From assembly GCA_023091665.1 (NCBI GenBank), contig JALJCQ010000024.1, forward strand, positions 310,001-374,000: 64,000 nt of DNA, read 5' to 3'. Shown in pieces: positions 9,180 through 19,196 of the stretch. This DNA comes from Pythium myriotylum (taxonomy: Eukaryota; Oomycota; Peronosporomycetes; Pythiales; Pythiaceae). Below the pieces are notes generated by a model that had not been told where the DNA came from, searched no databases, and was given only the letters and a program-made list of their open reading frames with translations. Position 1 is the first letter of the stretch. Each line of letters opens with the position of its first letter. Position numbers and translations under genes: made by a program.

Positions 9180-10159
9180 GATGCTAAGGACTTCGCCACA
9201 GATCTCCATGACTCATTCGCACGCTTATGGAGCCTCCAAGTCTTGACATGCTTCCAACTGATCTGGCGATGGCGCCATCAACATCCACCTGAGACCACTC
9301 GCTGGCTCCCAGCAGCAGCACGAGCAGCCACGGAGATCTTTCTGAACGCCTGCGTCTATCACGTCCAGCCGCCAGACGACGTAAGATCAGCCCTGACAGT
9401 TCTTCGAAGAGTTTGGGATGCGTCGACGGCAATGGCAACCCAATCCCCCCAGGCCCCACCACCTGCGCACCCGCAGTATCTTCTCTTCTTCGATGGCGGG
9501 TCGAGAGGCAACCCGGGGCCGGGCGGCTCCGGCTCCGTTGTCGTTCGCGTGGACTCCACGGTGTTCGACCCTACGTTGGTCTGGAGCGCTGCCACGAGCC
9601 TCGACGCGGCTACCACCACCAACAATATTGCTGAGTACCAAGGACTCTTTACAGGGCTTCAGGCAGCGGAGCGCCACCGGTGGGTACCTCTCACCGTTAT
9701 CGGCGACAGCCAACTTATTCTCCGTCAAGTCTCTCAATACCGGCCCCCCACCAAGGAGCACCTCCGAGTGCTCTACTCCTCTACCAGGCTCGCAGCTGAT
9801 CGTCTCAACGTACGCGAGTGGCGTCACCACCTCCGCGTACACAACAAGATGGCCGACTTTGCAGCCAATGTCGCGATGGATTCCAAGAGAAACCTCCAGA
9901 CATTTCATCCGTCCGACCGCCCCGAATGGCGAGGACTACAACCCCTCCTACAAGGTGACTATCTCCAGTGGAAGGCCTCCACCGAAAGAAAGGCCCCGGT
10001 GCCGTAGTGCCCCCCCCCCCCCCCCCCCCCCCTGCATATCAAAGCTATCGTTGTTCACACTGATGTAACACAATAGACTCCAACTTTCATCATCAAGTTC
10101 GTCTGGCGAACTTGAAGAGTTTGAGCTAGCACTTGCCTTAAATCAGGTGTGACTAAGCG
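9180..10159 (+). mobile_element. 5'-truncated LINE copy 1 (RNase H end)
   Basis: The frame ending at 10007 is the C-terminal part of a LINE ORF2. It has a helical spacer (IWRWRHQHPPETTRW), then an intact type I RNase H domain: LLFFDGGSRGNPGPGG (first Asp), NNIAEYQGL (Glu), VIGDSQLI (Asp) and HNKMADFAAN (last Asp). The stop is followed by a run of 23 C and a 3' untranslated tail ending GGTGTGACTAAGCG at 10159. That terminus is shared exactly with LINE copy 2. The 5' end, placed at about 9180, abuts the piggyBac-like remnant. The reverse transcriptase is absent, as is usual for 5'-truncated insertions. Confidence 0.85.
10010..10032 (+). repeat. Poly-C run of 23 bases
   Basis: Twenty-three consecutive C follow the stop codon (TAG, 10005-10007) of LINE copy 1. 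The other LINE copy lacks it. It may be a polymerase-slippage expansion or an assembly-prone homopolymer. Confidence 0.95.
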
Positions 10160-10162
10160 TGT

Positions 10163-12751
10163 TGGCAGCTATTTGGGACTTGGCGCTCCAGAAAACGCGC
10201 ACCCGACTTTTCATCGCGGAGATAAAGACCACCAACGTGCGACAACGCGTGAAATTGCTGCGTGCAGTACTCCTCCCCCAGTTCTTGTACACAGCGCGTC
10301 ACCATTGGCCGAGCGCGGCCATTGTGGACTGCTGGCAGAAACTTGTCGACTCCTTCACATGGTCCGCCTCCCTAGCCTCCGATGGAACGCGGCGGGCACG
10401 GGCATGGATGGCCAAGCACGTAGCCCAGCAGCCACTGAAAGAAGGTGGCCTCAATGCGGTCAACATCAAACATGAATTGCATTGCCTCAGCCTCAGCACA
10501 GTCGAGAGATGGGTCCAGCCTTGCGCTGGCTTCCGCAGTCAGATTGGTGCAATCCTCTTGCGGGCTCACGGTGCTGAAGCCATTCACAACGGGCCAGGAC
10601 GGAAGACCCGAGCCGTACCGACCATCCAGAAAAGTCTCGGCGCTACCGGAGTACACCTGAGACGGGCCTTGCTGGTCCAACCGCGGCCGGCTGCCGAGGT
10701 GGAGCTGTACTTGCAGACGCGAACCTCCCTGTTGAAGATGACGCCGCCTACGCACTCCTGGAGCCAAGGGTGGCTGCACGTGGACTATACTGGGGTTGCC
10801 GGGCTTTTGAGTCCCTTGAGCCGCCTACAAGAAGAGCTACACGGGCGCCTTGACGTTCACGCGCTGCTCAGTGCGGTCCCAGGCGAGGACGAGCTGCTGC
10901 TTGGAGTGACGGGGTTACCTCATTCCAACGCCGATTTCCACAACTTTGCTACGCCAGCACATCGCTTCCGAGATCTCATGGAAGTGGAGTGGATGGGAGA
11001 GAACCAACTAAGGTTCAAAGCTCTGACAGGGTGTTTCCCTCTCCCAGACAAACTAGCAAGAGGTTTTCGCCGGCTGTGCGACGAGCTGGTCTACAACCAC
11101 CCAGGAATGCTAATTCTTCCAGCGCAACCAGAAGACATTATCTTACGGCCACCCAGTCTAGACATATGGACACTTTCGCCTGCTCGCGAGCGATACATAC
11201 TCAGGTGGAGCCCTGTGGCGGACGTACAAGTGCCTGTAGGAGAAGTTGCCTCGACAAAGGAGGCCACCCGATTGGCACAGAGGTTTCTCCATGACGTCAC
11301 AGTCAGCTTCGACAGTCACCCGTGGTTGGACGCGCCACTCCGGCTATGGGCTACCGACAGTGCCCCTACTGCGCAAGCCGCCAAAGCCTTTCTCCTCCGG
11401 AAGACGAGCGCGCAAGCCCACGCAGAGCAGGCAGGAAGACAACTGCGATTGCGACAACAAGATCCGGACATCGCCGGCGCTCTCGACCTGCTTCGGTGGA
11501 CGGAGATCGCTCACCTGCCTGGTATCATTGACTCTCAGCGCACGCTACTTTTTCGCCTCAAGGGTGACCGCCTCAGCAAATGGGATCGGGTCCACCTACA
11601 GGTGGGCTGCCCACACTGTCCCGACCTCGGCTCCAGCGGTGGTGCCAGTGTACACGTATTTTGGTCATGCCCAAACGCGCAGCAGCTCTGGTCCCACATG
11701 CTCCAACACTGGAGTCACCTGTGGTCCACAGACCAAGCTCCAGACCCCCAGGAAGCCAAGTCGGCGTTCTTCTCCCTGTGCTTACCAGCGATGCCAGACC
11801 TGCTATGGACTCATCCGAGCATAACGCGCCTCCCCCAGCCCACGGTCGAAGCTACGATTGCCACGCATGCTGCGGTCAACGCCGCGTGGAGACAACACTC
11901 CCTCGTCGTGCTCCACACCATCCGGAGGTGGCGCATCGCCCCTGAGACCGCCGAGGACATTTGGTCCTCAACACAGGCCTCGGCAGTTTTGCAAACCGCG
12001 TTGGCCTCTTCGCTGCGCGATCTGCGATGGAAAAGAACAAGCATGAGCGCGGCCACTCCACATACGGCTATCGCCATTCAGCTGCTGAAGGAACCTCGCC
12101 TTACTCTCCCACGGTTCGAGATTCCCCGCATTAGTTCGGCTACGCACTACCTCCTCTTCTTCGACGGAGGCTCTCGTGGTAATCCCGGGCCGGGAGGGGC
12201 TGGAGCGGTCGTGGTTCGGGTCACGTCCGACAACGCCCACGCCGAGGTCATTTTTTCCGCGGCCATGGCCTATGGAGACCCCACCACAACTAACAATCAA
12301 GCTGAATACAACGGCCTCGTCACCGGCCTCACCGTCGCAACGGTGAACAACTGGTTGCCTCTCTCGGTTATTGGCGATAGCATGCTCATCATCCGCCAAA
12401 TGCGAACGTACACGCCTCCTCTCAACGTCACACTCCAAGTCAAGTACGGCCAGGCGCGCCGACTAGCCGACTCCCTCGGAGTCCGCAACTGGAGTCATCA
12501 CCCTCGAGCGGCCAATAAAATGGCCGACGCAGCAGCCAACCTCGCCATGGACACCACCACCAGCAGTCAGACGCACCACCTGGCTGGTCATGAGCGACAC
12601 CAGCATATTGCAGCCCTCCTCCCTGGAGACCTTGCCTACTGGAGAGAAGGACTCACCTAATCATGGCGACAGCCGGCTATAGGTTTCTAGATAAGCAAAC
12701 CAATAGACCTCAACTGAATTGGTCCAATTGGTGTGACTAAGCGTGGCAGCT
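10163..12751. repeat. 8-base target-site duplication of LINE copy 2
   Basis: TGGCAGCT lies at 10163-10170, just before the LINE frame begins, and at 12744-12751, directly after the LINE 3' terminus. This defines the ends of copy 2 and shows that the original sequence after copy 1 was TGT-TGGCAGCT-GAACAACTG. Confidence 0.65.
10171..12743 (+). mobile_element. 5'-truncated LINE copy 2 (post-RT, zinc knuckle, RNase H)
   Basis: One uninterrupted frame of about 830 codons ends at 12660. It starts in the thumb/linker region after the reverse transcriptase (RVKLLRAVLLPQFLYTARHH). It then has a CCHC-like knuckle (CPHCPDL...HVFWSCP) and a complete RNase H domain near its end: LFFDGGSRGNPGPGG, NNQAEYNGL, IGDSMLI and ANKMADAAAN carry the D-E-D-D residues. 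No stop interrupts it, so insertion is recent. The 3' tail ends GGTGTGACTAAGCG at 12743. Direct repeats TGGCAGCT at 10163-10170 and 12744-12751 bracket it as a target duplication. It inserted four bases after the end of copy 1. Confidence 0.9.
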
Positions 12752-13532
12752 GAACAACTGTCCCCAGGAACGCAGGTCGTTGGCTACGCGAGGAAGGTGA
12801 GAGTGAGCTAGTCAATACGCTTGGGAATTCTCGGTCAGGTTAACCATCGAATCGTTCATTTTCTCATGACGCGTCCTCCTCCGGATGATCAGGGTGCTAC
12901 CGTCTTTTGAGGAAGACTGATCGAGTCTCAATGCCTCATCGACCATGAGGCCCTGATAGTCCGCTTGGTTGTTGTGGGTTCGTCATCTATTCCGACCTTC
13001 CTCCACATTTGAATTAGCGCATGTTGCGCTGAACAAAGGAGGCTGGGGCTCTGGTTGAGGAAGCACCCGTCGTACGCCTATTATTGATCCAGACGCAAAT
13101 GGTAATCTTCTCTCTGTATCTTATCAGTGATTGCGTAGATAGCTTAGAGCATTCGCAACAAAGCTCACTGTCTTGACCAAGAGGAGATTATTTGGGGGAT
13201 TCGCTCGCATCGCGGATCTCGAGTTAAAACATGCGACACGTGCGACTCTCTTACTGGTCATCACACAGATACAAGTATGTCGCAATGAAGGCAATTGGGC
13301 AGTCTCTATTAGAACCGTCGAGCAATTTTAATGGTTTCTCTACAAGCAGTCCACTAGGTGGAAGTTGAAGCTGCCATGCTTTTTCAGAGATGAAGAACCA
13401 GCGGTGCACCGCGCGACTCTCCTCAAATGCCACCATATAGAGAATCCAAGAAGATTGTTTGAGTTTAGAAATAGAGCACCATTGTTGCGAATGCTCTTAG
13501 AGGCTTGAGGCGGTGGTCACAGTTACGTGATG
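12752..13532. other. Gene-free stretch between LINE copy 2 and the dehydrogenase
   Basis: No frame here matches a family I know. A 61-codon minus-strand frame at 13251-13436 has no recognisable motif, and its first codon is not clearly supported. The right end contains the short 3' flank of the alcohol dehydrogenase gene. Confidence 0.5.
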
Positions 13533-14585
13533 TTAGTTCTCCAACACGACGCGAAAGCGCACTTTCCCCTCGTTTGCGAGCTCGAGCCCTTTGTTGACCT
13601 CAGTCATTGGTAGCTTCTGAATTATAGGGCGCACCTCCTTCTCGGCTGCGAGAGCGAGCATCTCGTTGATTCTCTTGATACCGCCGATAGCGCTTCCAAC
13701 AATCGAAATCTTCGTCGTGAGCAACATCACCGCCGAGATCTTGATTTCGTCAGACGGAGCGCCAACCATAACAAGCCTGCCCCCTTTCTTTATGCAGCTC
13801 ACGTACAGGTTGTACGGCTGGTCTTTCGCGTCCGCCGTGACCAGTAGGACATCAACAGACTGAGCAGCCTTGGAAACATGGCCCTGATCGGAAATGTTAA
13901 CAAAATCGACCGCGCCAAGCTCTCGTGATTGCTGCTCTTTGGCAGGTGAGTGCGAGAACGCGACGGGAATTGCTCCGAGGGCCTTCGCAAACTGAAGCCC
14001 CAAGTGACCGAGCCCTCCGATGCCCACGATGCCCACTCGCTGTCCAGGGCGAACGTACTCCTTGAGCGGCGTGAATACCGTGACACCTGCACAAAGGAGG
14101 GGGGCAGCGACATCGGACGGAATCTTCTCGGGGATCTTAAAGACGTAGTTGGCGTTCACGCGAATAGCCTCTGCGTAGCCACCATACGCAGTGGCACCGT
14201 CAGCGTACGAGGATCCGTACGTGTGCACAACCCTTTCGCAGATCGGGTCGTTATCCGTGGCACACTCGCGGCAGTTCGTCTTGTCTTGGCACGAGAAAAC
14301 TTGAGCTCCGACGCCGACGCGGTCTCCAACAGCAAGACCAACGACGCTTGAGCCGACCGCTGAGATCGAGCCAACAATCTCATGGCCTGGCACGATAGGG
14401 TACTGGGTGAAGCCCCATCCATTCTGGGCAAAGTGGACGTCGGTGCCACAGATGCCGCAATGCGTAATGGCGATCTCGACGTCATGAAGACCGAGCGCGC
14501 GGGAGACGTACTCGAACGGGCGGAGGCTGAGGCCAGGCTCGAAGGCCGCAAGAGCTTTGATAGTGCGTGGAGCAGAAGCCGACAT
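13533..14585 (-). CDS. Zinc-dependent alcohol dehydrogenase (cinnamyl-alcohol-dehydrogenase-like MDR)
   Basis: A single exon of 350 codons from ATG 14585, the usual size for medium-chain dehydrogenases. The N-terminal GroES-like domain has HCGICGTDVH (catalytic zinc Cys43, His51 region), PGHEIVG (His68, Glu69) and a later LLCAGVTVF cysteine. The structural-zinc lobe has four cysteines but unusual spacing (C-x5-C-x2-C-x7-C rather than C-x2-C-x2-C-x7-C). The Rossmann motif is VGIGGLGHLG near residue 190. By family it reduces or oxidises aliphatic or aromatic aldehydes and alcohols with NADP(H) in the cytosol; the substrate cannot be read from sequence. No targeting signal is visible. Confidence 0.9.
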   Translation of the reverse strand: MSASAPRTIKALAAFEPGLSLRPFEYVSRALGLHDVEIAITHCGICGTDVHFAQNGWGFTQYPIVPGHEIVGSISAVGSSVVGLAVGDRVGVGAQVFSCQDKTNCRECATDNDPICERVVHTYGSSYADGATAYGGYAEAIRVNANYVFKIPEKIPSDVAAPLLCAGVTVFTPLKEYVRPGQRVGIVGIGGLGHLGLQFAKALGAIPVAFSHSPAKEQQSRELGAVDFVNISDQGHVSKAAQSVDVLLVTADAKDQPYNLYVSCIKKGGRLVMVGAPSDEIKISAVMLLTTKISIVGSAIGGIKRINEMLALAAEKEVRPIIQKLPMTEVNKGLELANEGKVRFRVVLEN

Positions 14586-15106
14586 CGTAGCGAGACTGAG
14601 AGTTGAGAGAGCTGGGTGTCTTGATGCGAATTGCTAAGTGAGCTGTCAGGCCTGCCAACCCGCTAACGAGACAGTCATCCTGTCTGCTTGGTGTATCCTG
14701 GTGTAGGAAGTTGAAGACCTTCATTCCCGCCGGATTGGCCTTGGCTTCCAAGGACAATCCACTGGGAATACAAGCAATCTTCGCCAATCGAATGCCAGAC
14801 CGTTCGTGGGATACAGAATCATCTGGCTGTAAACGATCGGTTTGAGGTAGAAACTGTCTCCGTAGACGCCGTGGATCACTCAGATGTCTTCTATTGGAGT
14901 GAACTTCACTCAGCTGGATTAGGCTGTGATACTTGTGAGCAATCAGTGATTAGAACCGGAGCAGTTCCGAGGCAGGACGCTCATAATCATTTCGTGGGTC
15001 GATACGTAAACCTCTGAGTGGGTACCACGTGTGACTGTTTTGCGAGCGGCTCTAATTCGTCGACAAGTATAAAATTCTAGTTATAATTTGTTCTTTACTC
15101 TTCGCA
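14586..15106. other. Intergenic stretch, nothing recognised
   Basis: It contains the dehydrogenase promoter on its left side and the 3' flank of the acidic protein gene on its right. Short frames on either strand show no family features. Confidence 0.5.
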
Positions 15107-15703
15107 TCAGCGAGCCAAAATTGCTGGATGTGATGCCATCAGAAGTTCCGCCAGAACGCAATTGAAAAACATTCGATGTTGCAACGTGCAGGCCGGATTA
15201 TCGATTGGACTGTCGGGAACTGGCAGAGAGATAGGAGTCACAAAATGGTCAGCCCCGCCACTGTGGCCCTCACGTCGATCTTGCTCCTCCTCATCAAAAG
15301 GGATGTACTCGGAGCCAAAGCTAGCTTGACGCTCGGGTGTATCCAAGTCTATAGCTGAATATCGCCTCTCCATATCAATTGAGTCGGACCGGTTGCTCGA
15401 TGGCAAGAACTCCTCAGAGCTCTCTGAGTCGGTGTCGCTGAGAAGATCGTGGGTATCATCGAAATCGCTGTCGTCCTCTTGTCCGTAAGCACTCATTGAG
15501 CGGATGGAAAACACAGAGCTCGGTTGCTTTCCACCGAGAGACATTCGCCCGGAGTCGGCCTCGCTGAGACTCACCGGATCCGCCCCACAGCACACAGCCT
15601 TTTCCAGTGCGTCCTCTAACCACGTGTGCCACCTGACGACCCAGCGCTGCCACGGCGTCGGCTTTCGCACGCGTCGTATCCTTCGTCCTTCCGTCCAGCT
15701 CAT
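15107..15703 (-). CDS. Hypothetical acidic, serine-rich protein
   Basis: A 198-residue frame from ATG 15703; the frame is open a little further upstream but offers no ATG. The N-terminal 40 residues are basic and tryptophan-rich (TPWQRWVVRWHTWLEDAL), suggesting an amphipathic helix. The middle is very acidic and Ser-rich with many SD/SE pairs (DDSDFDDTHD, DTDSESSEEF), good casein-kinase-2-type sites. No signal peptide, membrane helix or known domain is seen. It lies divergent from the REEP-like gene, with about 275 bases between start codons. I do not recognise the family; an extra upstream exon is possible. Confidence 0.5.
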   Translation of the reverse strand: MSWTEGRRIRRVRKPTPWQRWVVRWHTWLEDALEKAVCCGADPVSLSEADSGRMSLGGKQPSSVFSIRSMSAYGQEDDSDFDDTHDLLSDTDSESSEEFLPSSNRSDSIDMERRYSAIDLDTPERQASFGSEYIPFDEEEQDRREGHSGGADHFVTPISLPVPDSPIDNPACTLQHRMFFNCVLAELLMASHPAILAR

Positions 15704-15978
15704 AGTCGTTTCGTGTCGCTTGACCAAATGGAACCTTTGCTGGCTGTACGTCCCAACGGAGCAAGTTCCCAGCTTGACCTTGTTGAAGGTTCTCAGGTTC
15801 TAGCTGTTCATTGGTCGGTAGCCTCCCAATCAGATCGGATTATACGGGAAAGTGCAATGAGTATACTATACTCTCTTCTAAGTACGACAAAGTCTCCAGT
15901 ATCCGGACAAGGCCACGTGGGTGCGTACCGGATACCTACTGTGATGGAGAGGTCGGAGCGAGACCAACAATCGAGAAG

Positions 15979-17743
15979 ATGCGCCGCCGCAGACCGCCGC
16001 TGCTGCTCGCCGTGGCGCTCGCGCTGGCCGTGGCCATCGCAGGAGGCCAGGAGATTGGAGTCAGCAACGTGGAGGAGGTCGTGGTGCAGCCGAGCGGCGA
16101 GTCAGAGTTCCGCGGCGAGCAGAGGACGAAGGGATCCGTCGAGGAGCCAGCGACGCTCGCGACCGACAACCGACCGCGATTTGAGGACGACAGCCTGGCG
16201 ACAGAGGTGTGCTGAAAGTCGTATTCAAATGCAATTCACGATGGAGGGATTGACCTGTTTCTTCGTGGAATAGTCCAACAACAAGTCTGCCACCGGCACT
16301 CACCGAGACATGTTCTTCCACTACCTCGGAGAGCTGGGCGTGAAGATCAATACGACGGCTTTGATGCCTCAGTTTGCATATGACACCGAATGGGGTGAAA
16401 TCTGGGAGGCTTTTGAGGCAGCTGTGGTCGGCTCATATGAGTTCCTGCGTCTATGGGCGACCGTGTTGTGGTTGCTCGCCGTCCCCTTGACGCGATTGCT
16501 GACCGCTGTCGTTGAGGCGTTACTGCCACACTTTTTGACCGGTGTGCAGTTAGTGGCGGAACAAGTTTATGAGCTGGATCCAGTCTATCAAGCTAGCCTT
16601 GCGGTGGCTAGTGCTCTTGCGATCCTTTGCTATCGACAAGGTTACATCGGCAAGGCACGCCGACGATACGTCGCCTTCCGCCGAGATATGCGTCACCGAT
16701 ACCGAGAGTTCGTCCTTTCTCTCAATGAGAAATCGCGAGTTATTGCTCTGGTTCTTCCCCACGCCGTGTTCCTCATTGGTGTATATTTCATCGTCTTCTG
16801 GTCGCCTCCGCTGGTGCTCGACTTGTGGGATAACCAAGCGCTAACCGTGCTCTTGTCTGTTGTGATTCCTCTGGGACGGTCATTCAGCGCTATACACAAA
16901 CGTCGCAAGCAATTGCGACTTCAAGAAAAGCAAGCTAGCTCAGCACCACCTTCTCTGCGCACCGGTACTACTCGACCACGACCGAGTATGTCCGGCGGAA
17001 CGCCCTACAATGAGTGGCGGCCGTATGAAGCATGCTTGAAGTACTGGGTCCTCTGGTCAATTGCGGTGAGTATCTGCAGCTTGGCGTCGCTAATCATCCC
17101 GGGGTTCATCGCTGCCTACCTCACTGTACCCAATTATTGCCTCAACATTCTCCTCGCGTGGATGCACTCTCCTGTCGCCCGTGGCGACATTGCTCTCTAC
17201 ACACTACTCAGCCCCCTCGTGAATCCTTACGCAAATCGGATCCAAGACGTGAGTGATCGCAGACCTTCCATGGACAATAGTACCCAAAGCAACATGGTAA
17301 TCCGGGCACTTGAGGTGGTCGGAGTGATGAAGCGACAGCATCTCCATCTCCTCAAGGACCTTTGGTCACAAGGCCCAGCATTGGCTGGATTTATGTTCAT
17401 CTTTACCCCGGGATTCGTGACGGCTCGTGGGGCTTTGCTTCTGGGATTCGGCTTCCCAGCATACGTGACCATGGGTGCTCTTGCGGACAAGCGAACGCGG
17501 ACCTACGAGTGGTGGCTCCTATACTTCGTGATCGCCGTCCTGGTTGACTACCTGATCACAGCCGTAGGTAACCAGGTTTCGTGGCTGCCATTCTTCTACC
17601 ACGCAAAGCTATTGGTGATGATGTGGCTCCAGTTCCCTTACTTCCGCGGCGCGCAGAAGATCTTCGACGCCGCCCACGTCAGCATTTTCGTGTCGGCACG
17701 ACCGCTTCCTCCTCCATCGTCAGAGCAATCGGCTCGAGAGTGA
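15979..17743 (+). CDS. REEP/HVA22 (TB2/DP1)-like multi-pass membrane protein, two exons
   Basis: Exon 1 (15979-16206) encodes a cleavable-looking signal peptide (RRPPLLLAVALALAVAIAGG) and a short acidic stretch. A 67-base GT-AG intron follows, then exon 2 (16274-17743) in frame, giving 565 residues. Exon 2 holds about eight hydrophobic segments. The C-terminal 130 residues match the TB2/DP1/HVA22 domain: RTYEWWLLYFVIAVLVDYL, then WLPFFYHAKLLVMMWLQFP and FRGAQKIFDAAH. Family proteins (REEPs, Yop1, HVA22) shape tubular ER and move membrane cargo. This one is far longer than the usual 180-250 residues because of a large membrane-embedded N-terminal part with no recognised relatives. Confidence 0.8.
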
Positions 17744-17983
17744 GTCCGTAGGAGCAGCTTCATTTTCAGTAAGTCTAGGTAGCCTTACCGAGTCCACGCA
17801 CGTTGGAATGCGCTGGTCTCGACAAGAGTAGTGTAGCGTTGACAGTAGCAGTTAAACTTGCCGGCACCCGATTTCCAAATTTCCGGAAATCAGTCCCAGA
17901 GTTACGTAACCCACAGGATATGTCGCGCGAAGGTAGCTTGAAAGGGATGACAAGTTCGCCAGCCTCCCAGACGGTGAGGCAAT

Positions 17984-18000
17984 AGAGAGAGAGAGAGAGA
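17984..18000. repeat. (AG)n microsatellite
   Basis: About 8.5 tandem AG units in the upstream region of the fatty-acid-binding-like gene; likely length-polymorphic. Confidence 0.9.
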
Positions 18001-18136
18001 AGGCAGCAGCTCCCTGGGTATGCGCTCGCCCTCCGGCCTCGTCACCTCCATTCGGCGCGTCTGACATGTCTCTCTGTGTCTCCTGGTGTCCTTGCGCAGG
18101 CGATTCGCTGTGTCCCCACACCGCCCGACGTCCCCC

Positions 18137-19041
18137 ATGAACACGTCCAACCTCCACGCCGCCAACGCCACCAGCGTCGTGGGCAACGCCATGAGCATCC
18201 CGCCTCGCTCCAGCGCCACCTCGGCAGCCCCGGCGCCCAACATGTCCACCATGGCCGCAGCGAACGCCGCGGCTGCGGCTGCCGCCGCTGCGCAGCTGCA
18301 GCTGAACCAAATGCGCGCGGCCTTCAAGCCATCCACTGTCCCCGTCGCGGCTGCCCCCATGCCAGCAGCGCCCACTCCCACGATGGTCGCCCCGGCCGCC
18401 CCCGTGTCGATGCCTGTGCCTGTAGCGGCGGCAGCTAGCAGCGTCGCTGCTGCCAACCCAGCCGTGCCCAACACTGCTGGCGCTGGTGCGTTGAACCTTT
18501 CGGGCCGTTGGTATCTGGACCGCGAGGACTCTGACTCGACCAATGACTACCTGGAGGCAATGGTGGGTCGACGTACTGCTTAGGAAGTGGTTTGAGACTC
18601 TGCTGACTGACAATCTTACCCCAGGGTCTTCCACTCATCGCCCGCCAGGCCGCGGACAAGCTAGATCTCATGGTAATCATTAACCAGACGGCAGGAGATT
18701 TCATCATCACGCGTCGTACACGCATCTTCACCGAGACGAAGCACCTCAAGTTCGGTCAGGAAGTGAATGTCAAGGGCAACATGATCAAGATCGTTGGCGA
18801 CGCAAATCACTTGCATACGGTTACGCAACTCAGTGGCTATCGAGGCGTGCTGCTCGATAATCGCACGCTGGACGACAAGGGTCGCATGTGTGTCGAACTC
18901 ACCCTCCAGATACCAGATCACCCCATGCCTGTGGTGACGCGACGATTCTTCCAAAAGCAAAGTGATTCGACCTCGCTCGAGAATCTGCCGCCCTTCGACA
19001 TCTCTTTGGAGACTGCTGGCGATGTCAAGAGAAAACGCTAA
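18137..19041 (+). CDS. Fatty-acid-binding/lipocalin-like protein with Ala-rich N-terminus, two exons
   Basis: Exon 1 (18137-18562) and exon 2 (18625-19041), joined across a 62-base GT-AG intron, give 280 residues. Residues 1-115 are low complexity, rich in Ala, Pro and Met, with an eight-Ala-plus run. From SGRWYLDREDSD onward the protein looks like a beta-barrel of the cytosolic fatty-acid-binding/lipocalin type. It opens with G-x-W, then a short helical pair (NDYLEAMGLPLIARQAAD) and alternating strands (IINQTAGDFIITRRT, GYRGVLLDNRTL). A pyrimidine-rich tract ending CAG just upstream suggests a 5' untranslated intron. Binding of a small hydrophobic ligand is inferred from fold only. Confidence 0.6.
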
Positions 19042-19196
19042 GTAGGAGCTGCCCAAGTAGACCTAGATGCTCCATTGAATACGTAGTGCATGTCAACTTC
19101 CAATTGTGCGTGTGTATTTTGGACACATAAGGAGTTCGTAGCATTCAGACTCACGTTTCGCTCTCGACAGCAAGGGTGTACAACTGAAACAGGCGT

